From Pseudarthrobacter sp. NIBRBAC000502772 (GTDB lineage: Bacteria; Actinomycetota; Actinomycetes; Actinomycetales; Micrococcaceae): a DNA stretch of 64,000 bases. Below the pieces are notes generated by a model that was not told the origin of the DNA, did no database searches, and was given only the letters and a program-made list of their open reading frames with translations. Below, piece by piece: positions 24,785-31,932 of this stretch. Each line of letters opens with the position of its first letter. The stretch's first letter is position 1. Position numbers and translations under genes: made by a program. The stretch lies in contig NZ_CP041188.1 in the NCBI RefSeq assembly GCF_006517235.1, positions 1,426,001 through 1,490,000 of the forward strand, given 5' to 3'.

Positions 24785-25291
24785 ATGGCAGTCGCCCCCG
24801 ACACCGCAGCGGACCTTGTCTACCGCATCTTCGACCTCCAACGGGTGGTCCGATGCGTCGCCGCGGCGAGCTTCCGCGGACAGGACACCGGGGTTGCGCT
24901 GCAGGGCGTCCTCAGGTTCGTGGGGGAGGGGGAGTCCCGCGCCACCCAGCTTGCGGAGCGGCTCGGTGTCAGCGCCCCCGTCCTCAGCCGCCACATCGCG
25001 GACCTTGAAGAGCAGGGTTACGTCATCCGGCGGCAGGATCCCGACGACGGCCGCGCCCAGTTGGTTGCCCTGTCGCCGGCCGGCGCTGACAAGCTCCGGA
25101 AGATCGAAGAGCGCCGCACGGCCACGCTGCAGGAGTACCTCAGCGACTGGAGCCAGGAGGATGCCGAAGACACGGCACGGATCCTGACAAAGCTCTCGGA
25201 GTCCCTCAAGCATTCAGCCCGGGCACATGCAGTCCCGGCACTTTCAACCGCGGCACCAGCCGCCGCACCCCAGACCCTCCAGGAGCACTGA
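24785..25291 (+). CDS. MarR-family regulator
   Basis: 168-residue winged-helix repressor; the recognition region ATQLAERLGVSAPVLSRHIA (about residues 57-76) and wing VIRRQDPDDGRAQLVALSPAG (about 81-101, with the conserved D-x-R) are typical of MarR/OhrR-type proteins. A 25-residue Ala/Pro-rich tail follows the last helix. AGAGGAG precedes the ATG. The drug-exporter gene begins 1 bp after its stop, and two palindromes lie upstream, so this is a standard ligand-released repressor of the efflux operon. Confidence 0.88.
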   Translation: MAVAPDTAADLVYRIFDLQRVVRCVAAASFRGQDTGVALQGVLRFVGEGESRATQLAERLGVSAPVLSRHIADLEEQGYVIRRQDPDDGRAQLVALSPAGADKLRKIEERRTATLQEYLSDWSQEDAEDTARILTKLSESLKHSARAHAVPALSTAAPAAAPQTLQEH

Positions 25292-25292
25292 T

Positions 25293-26924
25293 ATGTCGAG
25301 CCAACCCGCCGCACCACCCTTGGCGATGACCCACCGCCAGATTATGGAAGCCCTGACCGGGCTCCTCGCGGCGTTCTTCACCGCCATCCTCAGCAGCACC
25401 ATCGTGGCCAACGCGTTGCCCACCATCATGTCCGATCTGCACGGCACCCAGACCGACTTCGCCTGGGTGATCACCGCCGCGCTCCTGGCCAACGCCGTCA
25501 CCACCCCCATCTGGGGCAAGCTGTCCGACCTCTTCAACAAGAAGCTCCTGGTCCAGCTGAGCATTGTCATCTTTGTGGCCGGCTCGGTCATGGCCGGACT
25601 CTCCGAGACCATCCCGCTGCTGCTCACCGCCCGCGTTATTCAGGGCGTGGCCATGGGCGGGCTCACAGCGCTGGCGCAGGCCATTATCGGCACCATGATC
25701 CCGCCGCGGGACCGCGGCAAATACTCCGGCTACATGGGCGCCGTGATGGCGGTAGGCACTGCCGGCGGCCCGCTGCTCGGCGGATTCATCGTGGACAGCC
25801 CGCTGGGCTGGCGCTGGACCTTCTTCGTCTGCGTGCCGCTCGCCGTCGTCGCGCTTATCCTGCTCCAGATCACCCTGAAAATCGAGCACATCAAACGCCA
25901 CGTCAAGATCGACTGGCTTGGCTCCATCCTGCTGACCTCCGGCGTCAGCCTGCTCCTGATCTGGGTTTCCTTCGCCGGCAACCCCGCCTACTACGACTGG
26001 GTTTCCTGGCAGTCGGCCGCCATGGTGGGCGGCGGTGTGGTGCTTCTGGCCCTGCTGGTGCTGGTGGAGTCCAAGATGGAGCAGCCCATCATCCCGCTGA
26101 AGATCATTTCCGAACGCACCACCGCTTTGGCCATCATCGCTTCAGTGGCCGTGGGCATCGCGATGTTCGGTTCAACCACCTTCCTTGGCCAGTACTTCCA
26201 GGTGGCCCGCGGCGCCACGCCTACCGAAGCCGGGCTCCTGACGCTGCCGATGATCGCCGGCAACCTGACCGGCTCCGTCGTTTCCGGTCTGCTCATCAGC
26301 CGCACCGGCAAGTGGAAGGGCTACCTGATCGGCGGGTCCATCCTGCTGATCGGCGGCCTCGGCCTGGCCGGCACCATGGACCACACCACCGAACTGTGGC
26401 AGGCCGGGATCTTCACGGCAATCCTCGGGGTGGGCCTCGGCATGCTGATGCAGAACCTGGTCCTGGCGGTGCAGAACACCGTCCGGGCGTCCGATATCGG
26501 TTCGGCGAGCGCGTCCGTGGCATTCTTCCGTTCGGTGGGCGGCGCAATCGGTGTGTCCGTGCTCGGCGCCATCCTCAGCAGCCGGGTCAGCGAACTCGCC
26601 ACACAGGGCCTGGCCGCGGCCGGCATCCCGGTGGAGGGCGGGTCCGCAGGAGCCAGTATGGACCTCGTTGACATGCCCGCACCGGTCCGCGAGATCATGC
26701 GCGCCGCTTACGGCGACGCCACCGCCGAGGTCTTCCTGATCTCCGCCGGTGTTGCGGTGATAGCCCTGATCTCGGTCCTGTTCATCAAGGAGCGCCCGCT
26801 GCGGCGCACCGTTGACATCCTGCCGGAGGCGCAGCCAGGGGCGGGGACCGGCGCGGGGGAAAGCGCCGCAGAAAGCGCCAACGCTGAAAGCACGACGCCG
26901 GAACTCGCCTCCGCGAGCCGCTGA
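25293..26924 (+). CDS. MFS multidrug exporter, DHA2 (EmrB/QacA) family
   Basis: 543-residue proton-driven drug exporter with 14 predicted helices. Motif D1/A region VANALPTIMSDL in helix 1, motif A WGKLSDLFNKK (about residue 72) and antiporter motif C GTAGGPLLGGFI (about 154-165) are present. AGGAG precedes the ATG. The C-terminal 45 residues are hydrophilic and rich in Ala, Glu and Ser. Co-transcribed with the MarR gene. The substrates are likely lipophilic or cationic toxic compounds; none can be named. Confidence 0.9.
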   Translation: MSSQPAAPPLAMTHRQIMEALTGLLAAFFTAILSSTIVANALPTIMSDLHGTQTDFAWVITAALLANAVTTPIWGKLSDLFNKKLLVQLSIVIFVAGSVMAGLSETIPLLLTARVIQGVAMGGLTALAQAIIGTMIPPRDRGKYSGYMGAVMAVGTAGGPLLGGFIVDSPLGWRWTFFVCVPLAVVALILLQITLKIEHIKRHVKIDWLGSILLTSGVSLLLIWVSFAGNPAYYDWVSWQSAAMVGGGVVLLALLVLVESKMEQPIIPLKIISERTTALAIIASVAVGIAMFGSTTFLGQYFQVARGATPTEAGLLTLPMIAGNLTGSVVSGLLISRTGKWKGYLIGGSILLIGGLGLAGTMDHTTELWQAGIFTAILGVGLGMLMQNLVLAVQNTVRASDIGSASASVAFFRSVGGAIGVSVLGAILSSRVSELATQGLAAAGIPVEGGSAGASMDLVDMPAPVREIMRAAYGDATAEVFLISAGVAVIALISVLFIKERPLRRTVDILPEAQPGAGTGAGESAAESANAESTTPELASASR

Positions 26925-26946
26925 CCAAAGCACGGCTACTGACAGA

Positions 26947-27003
26947 GGCGCGAACGGACACTTGAGGCCCCCGCGATCCGGGACCGCAAGTGCCCGTTCG
27001 CGC
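26947..27003. repeat. Hairpin repeat (GCGCGAACGGACACTTG family)
   Basis: 17-bp arms: GCGCGAACGGACACTTG (26948-26964) and CAAGTGCCCGTTCGCGC (26987-27003), one mismatch, 22-nt loop. The 24 bases at 26947-26970 are identical, in the opposite orientation, to 47605-47628. It follows the drug-exporter gene; the rest of the 248-bp gap before the ABC exporter holds no gene. Confidence 0.8.
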
Positions 27004-27172
27004 ACGTGGGTGGGGAAGAACGTGTGGGGGCGTACGCCGATCGGATGATCTTTGCCGTAGATGTTTCGCCCGGGCAACGGATTTCGTAGAGTAGGTAGGC
27101 TGAGAAATGTCGGCCCCGTCTGTTACTACTTATCCTCATCATTTCGCGCTCTCTTCCTAAGGATTCACGGGC

Positions 27173-28906
27173 ATGCTACTCACCCTCATACGGCGCTACT
27201 CCAAACCGTATATGCCATACATCGTGGCCGTCGTAGTGTTCCAACTGGCATCCACCATCGCAGCGCTCTACCTTCCCAGCCTCAACGCCCAGATCATCGA
27301 TGAAGGCGTTTCCCGCGGGGACACGGACTTCATCTGGCGGACCGGTTCCGTGATGCTGCTGGTGGCCATTGTCCAGGTGGCCACGGCCATCGCCGGCGTC
27401 TTCTACGGTTCCAAAACAGCCATGGCCGTGGGCCGCGACCTGCGCCGCGGGGTGTTCCGCAAGGTCACCAGTTTCTCCGCCAAGGACGTGAACACGTTCG
27501 GCGCCCCCACCCTCATCACCCGCGGCACCAACGACGTCCAGCAGGTCCAGATGCTTGTGCTGATGGGACTGAACTTCATGGTGGCCACCCCCATCATGTG
27601 CATCGGCGGCATCATCATGGCGCTGCGCGAGGACATCAGCCTCTCGTGGCTGGTCTGGGTCTCCGTGCCCGTGCTGATCGTGGTGGTGGGCTACCTGGTG
27701 GTCCGGCTGATGCCCCTGTTCCGCTCCATGCAGAAGAAGATCGACCGCATCAACGCCGTCCTTCGCGAGCAGATCATCGGCATCCGGGTCGTCCGCGCCT
27801 TTGTCCGCGAACCCTATGAAACCGAGCGTTTCGGCGTCGCCAACAAGGACCTGACCGACGTGTCCCTAAAAATCGGGGCCCTGTTTGTCCTGATGTTCCC
27901 GGCCATCGGCATGATCCTGCACCTGTCCACGGCCGCGGTGCTGTGGTTCGGCGGCCAGCGCGTGGATTCGGGCGAAATGCAGGTGGGCGCCCTGACCGCC
28001 TTCCTGCAGTACCTGCTCCAGATCCTGATCGCCGTCATGATGGGCACGTTTATGGCCATGATGATCCCGCGCGCCTCCGTCTGCGCGGACCGCATCGGTG
28101 AAGTGCTCGACGTCGAACCCTCCATCCACGATCCCGAACATCCTGAGACTCCCGCCACGCTGGCCGGGGTAGTGGAATGCCGGAACGTCACCTTTGCCTA
28201 CCCCGGTGCCGAGACGCCGGTGTTGAGCAACATCAGCTTCACCGCCAAGCCGGGGGAGACCGTTGCCATCATCGGTTCGACCGGTGCAGGCAAGACCTCG
28301 CTGCTGGCCCTGCTGCCGCGCCTGTACGACATCGCCGAGGGCGAAGTCCTCCTGGACGGCGTCTCCGTCAGCAACCTGGACCGTGCCGAGATCACCAAGC
28401 GCGTGGCCCTGGTGCCGCAGCGGCCGTACCTCTTCTCGGGCACCATCGAGCACAACCTGCGCTTCGGCAAGACCGAGGCCACGGACCAGGAACTCTGGGA
28501 CGCGCTGCAGATCGCCCAGGGCGAGGGCTTTGTCCGCGAGAAGAAGAACGGACTGAACGCCCGCATCGCGCAGGGCGGCACCAACGTCTCCGGCGGCCAG
28601 CGGCAGCGGCTCTGCATCGCCCGGGCGTTGATCACCAAACCCAAGGTCTACCTCTTTGACGATTCGTTCTCGGCGCTGGACGTCGCAACCGATGCCAGGC
28701 TCCGCGCCGCGCTGAAACAGACCACCGCCGACGCCACCGTGATCATCGTGGCCCAGCGGATCTCCACCATCACCGACGCAGACCAGATCCTGGTCCTGGA
28801 CAACGGCCGGATCGTGGACCGCGGAACGCATGAGGAACTCTTGGAAACCTCACCCACCTACCAGGAAATTGTTGAATCCCAGCTGAGCGTGGAGGAAATG
28901 GCATGA
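27173..28906 (+). CDS. ABC exporter half-transporter, subunit A
   Basis: 577 residues: a six-helix ABC_membrane domain (1-300) and a nucleotide-binding domain with Walker A IGSTGAGKTS (about 364-373), Q-loop LVPQRPYLFSG, signature NVSGGQRQR (about 471) and Walker B VYLFDDSFSALD. The Walker B acid is Asp in FDDS, where a canonical catalytic site has Glu, so this subunit probably carries the degenerate ATP site of a heterodimer, like TM287/YheI. Its stop overlaps the start of the partner gene by 4 bp (ATGA). AAGGA precedes the ATG. Substrate unknown. Confidence 0.9.
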   Translation: MLLTLIRRYSKPYMPYIVAVVVFQLASTIAALYLPSLNAQIIDEGVSRGDTDFIWRTGSVMLLVAIVQVATAIAGVFYGSKTAMAVGRDLRRGVFRKVTSFSAKDVNTFGAPTLITRGTNDVQQVQMLVLMGLNFMVATPIMCIGGIIMALREDISLSWLVWVSVPVLIVVVGYLVVRLMPLFRSMQKKIDRINAVLREQIIGIRVVRAFVREPYETERFGVANKDLTDVSLKIGALFVLMFPAIGMILHLSTAAVLWFGGQRVDSGEMQVGALTAFLQYLLQILIAVMMGTFMAMMIPRASVCADRIGEVLDVEPSIHDPEHPETPATLAGVVECRNVTFAYPGAETPVLSNISFTAKPGETVAIIGSTGAGKTSLLALLPRLYDIAEGEVLLDGVSVSNLDRAEITKRVALVPQRPYLFSGTIEHNLRFGKTEATDQELWDALQIAQGEGFVREKKNGLNARIAQGGTNVSGGQRQRLCIARALITKPKVYLFDDSFSALDVATDARLRAALKQTTADATVIIVAQRISTITDADQILVLDNGRIVDRGTHEELLETSPTYQEIVESQLSVEEMA

Positions 28907-30987
28907 GCGCCGCCAAGAAGGTCTCGACAGGCTCGACCACCGAAACGACAGGCTCGACCACCGAAACGAACCCGGATTCCGTAACCCCCGAAGACCTCCT
29001 GGAGGACGACGATTTCTTCGAGGAGGAATACAAGCCCTCCGAGGCCGACGGCGACATGTTCGGCGGCATGCCCGCCAAAAAGGCAGAGCACTTCTGGCCG
29101 TCGGCGAAGCGCCTGATGGGCCTCCTGAAGCCTGAAGCTGTGGGCATCTACGCCGTGGTGGCCCTGGTGGTGGTCTCGGTGGTCCTGAACGTCATCGCCC
29201 CCAAGATCCTGGGCCAGGCCATGGACGTTATCTTCGGCGGCGTAGTGGGCAAACAGCTCCCCGCTGGCGCCAGCAAGGACGAGTTCGTGGAAGGCCTGCG
29301 GCAGCAGGGGCAGGACAACTTCGCGGACATGGTGTCCCGGATGGAGCTGGTTCCCGGCACCGGGATCAACTTCCAGAAACTCTCGGTCCTGATCGCCATC
29401 GTCTTGCTGATGTACTTTGTGGCCAACATCTTCCTGTGGCTGCAGGGCTACGTGCTGAACCGCATCGTCATGAAGGTCATCCGCCGGCTCCGGGACGACA
29501 CCGAAAAGAAGCTGAACCGGCTCCCGCTGAACTACTTCGACACCCGCCAGCGCGGCGACGTCCTCTCCCGGGTGACGAACGACGTCGACAACGTCCAGCA
29601 GGCGCTGCAGCAGGCGTTCGCACAGCTGATCAGCTCGCTGCTGACAGTGATCGGCATCGTCATCATGATGTTCATCGTCTCCTGGCAGCTCGCCCTCATC
29701 GCCCTCGTGGCGCTGCCGCTGTCCGGTGTGGCTGCCGGCCTGATCGGCTCGCGCAGCCAGAAGCTCTTCGCCGCCCAGTGGAAGAACACGGGCGAGCTGA
29801 ACGGCCAGATCGAGGAATCCTTCTCCGGGCACGATCTTGTGCGGGTCTTCGGCCGTGACGCTGACATGCTGGAACGCTTCGAAGAGCGGAACGAGGCCCT
29901 CTACAAGGCCAGCTTCGGAGCCCAGTTCGTCTCCGGCATGATCTTCCCCGTTATGCAGTTCGTTTCCTACCTCAGCTATGTGGGCATCGCCGTCGTGGGT
30001 GGCCTCCGGGTGGCCTCCGGCTCGATGTCCCTGGGCGATGCCACCGCGTTCATCCAGTACTCGCGAGAGTTCACGCAGCCGCTGGGCCAGATGGCCGGCA
30101 TGGCCAACATGCTGCAGTCCGGCGTCGCGTCCTCGGAGCGCGTCTTTGAATTCCTCGACGCCGATGAGCAGGACTCCGAGACCGCCACCGAGCACCTGCC
30201 GGCCAAGACCGACGGGCATGTGGAGTTCAAGGACGTCACGTTCAGCTACACGGAGGACAGACCGCTGATCGAAAACCTGTCCTTCACGGCGGAACCGGGG
30301 CACACCGTGGCAATTGTTGGTCCCACGGGGGCCGGCAAAACCACCCTGGTGAACCTCGTGATGCGCTTCTACGAGCTCAACTCCGGGTCCATCACCCTGG
30401 ACGGCGTGGATGTCACGCACCTGAGCCGGTCCGAGCTGCGGTCCAAGGTGGGCATGGTGCTCCAGGATGCGTGGCTGTTTGGCGGGTCCATTTTCGACAA
30501 CATCCGGTACGGCAACCTGGACGCCACCGAGGAGCAGGTCATGGCAGCCGCCAAGGCCACCTTCGTGGACCGCTTTGTGCGCGCCCTGCCGGAGGGCTAC
30601 GACACCGTGATCGATGAAGAAGGCAACAACGTCAGCGCCGGTGAAAAGCAGCTCATCACCATCGCCCGCGCATTTGTGGCCAACCCGTCGCTGCTCATCC
30701 TGGACGAGGCCACCAGCTCCGTGGACACACGCACCGAGCTGCTGGTCCAGAAGGCCATGGCGGCGCTGCGGACGGACCGCACCAGCTTTGTGATCGCGCA
30801 CCGGCTCTCCACCATCCGGGACGCCGACACCATCCTGGTGATGGAGAACGGCAAGATCGTGGAGCAGGGCAACCACAAGACGCTGCTGGCGGCTGAGGGT
30901 GCCTACTACCGGCTGTACATGTCCCAGTTCGCCGGTTCCGATGTTGAGGAAACCGTTGTGGACGATTCGACGGCGGTCCACAGCTGA
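28903..30987 (+). CDS. ABC exporter half-transporter, subunit B
   Basis: 694-residue partner of the preceding subunit. It has an unusual ~65-residue hydrophilic N-terminus with STTETTGSTTET followed by an acidic patch (EDDDFFEEEYK), then a six-helix membrane domain (about 80-390) and an NBD with Walker A VGPTGAGKTT (about 470-479), signature NVSAGEKQL (about 570) and Walker B LLILDEATSSVD with the catalytic Glu present. It thus carries the canonical site of an asymmetric heterodimeric exporter. A segment between helices 1 and 2 (about 120-150) is longer than usual. The N-terminal STTET repeat is encoded by a captured dispersed DNA repeat. Confidence 0.9.
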   Translation: MSAAKKVSTGSTTETTGSTTETNPDSVTPEDLLEDDDFFEEEYKPSEADGDMFGGMPAKKAEHFWPSAKRLMGLLKPEAVGIYAVVALVVVSVVLNVIAPKILGQAMDVIFGGVVGKQLPAGASKDEFVEGLRQQGQDNFADMVSRMELVPGTGINFQKLSVLIAIVLLMYFVANIFLWLQGYVLNRIVMKVIRRLRDDTEKKLNRLPLNYFDTRQRGDVLSRVTNDVDNVQQALQQAFAQLISSLLTVIGIVIMMFIVSWQLALIALVALPLSGVAAGLIGSRSQKLFAAQWKNTGELNGQIEESFSGHDLVRVFGRDADMLERFEERNEALYKASFGAQFVSGMIFPVMQFVSYLSYVGIAVVGGLRVASGSMSLGDATAFIQYSREFTQPLGQMAGMANMLQSGVASSERVFEFLDADEQDSETATEHLPAKTDGHVEFKDVTFSYTEDRPLIENLSFTAEPGHTVAIVGPTGAGKTTLVNLVMRFYELNSGSITLDGVDVTHLSRSELRSKVGMVLQDAWLFGGSIFDNIRYGNLDATEEQVMAAAKATFVDRFVRALPEGYDTVIDEEGNNVSAGEKQLITIARAFVANPSLLILDEATSSVDTRTELLVQKAMAALRTDRTSFVIAHRLSTIRDADTILVMENGKIVEQGNHKTLLAAEGAYYRLYMSQFAGSDVEETVVDDSTAVHS
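28922..28967. repeat. Dispersed repeat inside the ABC exporter coding region
   Basis: Two exact 21-bp copies starting CGACAGGCTCGACCACCG (28925-28945 and 28946-28966), preceded by TCT. It is the same family as 16170-16213. Because 21 is a multiple of 3 it is read in frame as STTETTG-STTETN. Confidence 0.8.
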
Positions 30988-31076
30988 GCGCCCTGGGAAC
31001 CGACCACGCGTCTGAGAACACGTCCGGCCGCGGTCCAAGCACTCCGGAATCCCGGCGCATCGAGGTCCTGGTCCCG

Positions 31077-31493
31077 ATGCGCTGGGGCGACATGGACGCC
31101 TATGGGCACATCAACAACGTCCAGATTGTCAGGATGCTCGAGGAGGCCCGTATCGCAGCGTTCGGGCCTCCCCGGGGTGCCGGCCTGCCCGGCATCGAAC
31201 CGGAAGTGTCGCTCTTCAACGACGTTCCGGAGGGAACTCTTGCGCTGGTGGTGGACCACAAGATCCGCTACGTCAGGACGTTGGAATACCGCAACATCCC
31301 GGCATTGGTCCAGGTGTGGATCGGCGCGGTGAAGGGCGCCAGTTTCGACATCCACTATGTAGTGCAGGACCCGGTGACGCGGGAGGAGTGCGTCCGGGCC
31401 AGCAGCCATCTGGCGTTTGTGGACGAAGCTTCCGGCCGCGTCCTTCGCCTGACGCCGGAGCAGAAGGAGCGGCTGGCGCCGTTCACCGCTTGA
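31077..31493 (+). CDS. Acyl-CoA thioesterase (4HBT hot-dog fold)
   Basis: Hot-dog thioesterase with the active-site segment MRWGDMDAYGHINNVQIVRM (catalytic Asp in the D-x-D-x-x-x-H motif). It hydrolyses acyl-CoA or 4-hydroxybenzoyl-CoA-like thioesters. The first ATG/GTG/TTG in the frame is at 31077, inside the first beta strand; the upstream codons (SRRIEVLVP just before the Met) also look like family sequence, so translation probably starts further upstream. The frame is open to 30948 and contains only CTG codons, one of which (30984) overlaps the stop of the ABC exporter gene. The protein ends at a 16-bp tandem duplication. Confidence 0.8.
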   Translation: MRWGDMDAYGHINNVQIVRMLEEARIAAFGPPRGAGLPGIEPEVSLFNDVPEGTLALVVDHKIRYVRTLEYRNIPALVQVWIGAVKGASFDIHYVVQDPVTREECVRASSHLAFVDEASGRVLRLTPEQKERLAPFTA

Positions 31494-31509
31494 GCCGTTC
31501 ACCGCTTGA
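31478..31509 (+). repeat. 16-bp tandem duplication at the thioesterase stop codon
   Basis: GCCGTTCACCGCTTGA is present at 31478-31493 and again at 31494-31509, with a third partial copy. The first copy carries the thioesterase TGA stop. Confidence 0.8.
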
Positions 31510-31533
31510 GCCGTTCACGTTTTGAACCGTACG

Positions 31534-31570
31534 GCGCCGTGCCTGCACACCTGTTGCGCAGGCACGGCGC
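31534..31570 (+). terminator. GC-rich terminator hairpin
   Basis: Perfect 13-bp stem GCGCCGTGCCTGC / GCAGGCACGGCGC with an 11-nt loop, between the thioesterase and the small membrane protein genes. Confidence 0.75.
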
Positions 31571-31609
31571 ACACCGGAAACTGGAAATACCCACTAAGGA
31601 GCGTTGACC

Positions 31610-31861
31610 ATGGCCAAGAAAAACAAAAAGACCTGGAAAGAGATGTCACCGGCGGCACGGGCGGGATTCGTGGTCATCGGGATAGGGCAGGTGGCGCTGA
31701 TGCTGGCCGCCCAGCGTGACATCTCCAAGCGTCCGGCGGCGCAAATCAACGGGCCGAAGGCAGCCTGGCGGGTGGCCGCCCTGATCAATTTCATCGGGCC
31801 GATGGGCTACTTCATTCTGGGGCGCAAGCGGCCCGGAGCCGGACTCGGGGCAGTTAAGTAG
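31610..31861 (+). CDS. Small two-helix membrane protein (PLDc_N-like)
   Basis: 83-residue protein with a Lys-rich N-terminus (MAKKNKKTWKEM), a first hydrophobic helix AGFVVIGIGQVALMLAA (about 19-35), a short basic loop with KRPAAQINGPKAAWR and a second helix VAALINFIGPMGYFILG. The motif I(N)GPKxxWR....NFIGPxxYF-GRK resembles the PLD-nuclease N-terminal membrane domain found in many short actinobacterial proteins. AAGGAG lies 8 nt before the ATG. Function unknown. Confidence 0.75.
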   Translation: MAKKNKKTWKEMSPAARAGFVVIGIGQVALMLAAQRDISKRPAAQINGPKAAWRVAALINFIGPMGYFILGRKRPGAGLGAVK

Positions 31862-31932
31862 CAGGCCTCGGATCTGCACACCGTCAGGGTCTTCGGAGCG
31901 GGCATCCAGTTTGAGCCTGTAAATTTGAACCC

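Noticed and set aside
28858..31038. 726-codon minus-strand open frame opposite the ABC exporter subunit B gene
   Set aside because: Shadow of the opposite-strand gene; no Shine-Dalgarno sequence or recognisable domain.
31478..31525. Short repeat array resembling a CRISPR
   Set aside because: Only two and a half direct 16-bp copies without spacers; a simple tandem duplication.
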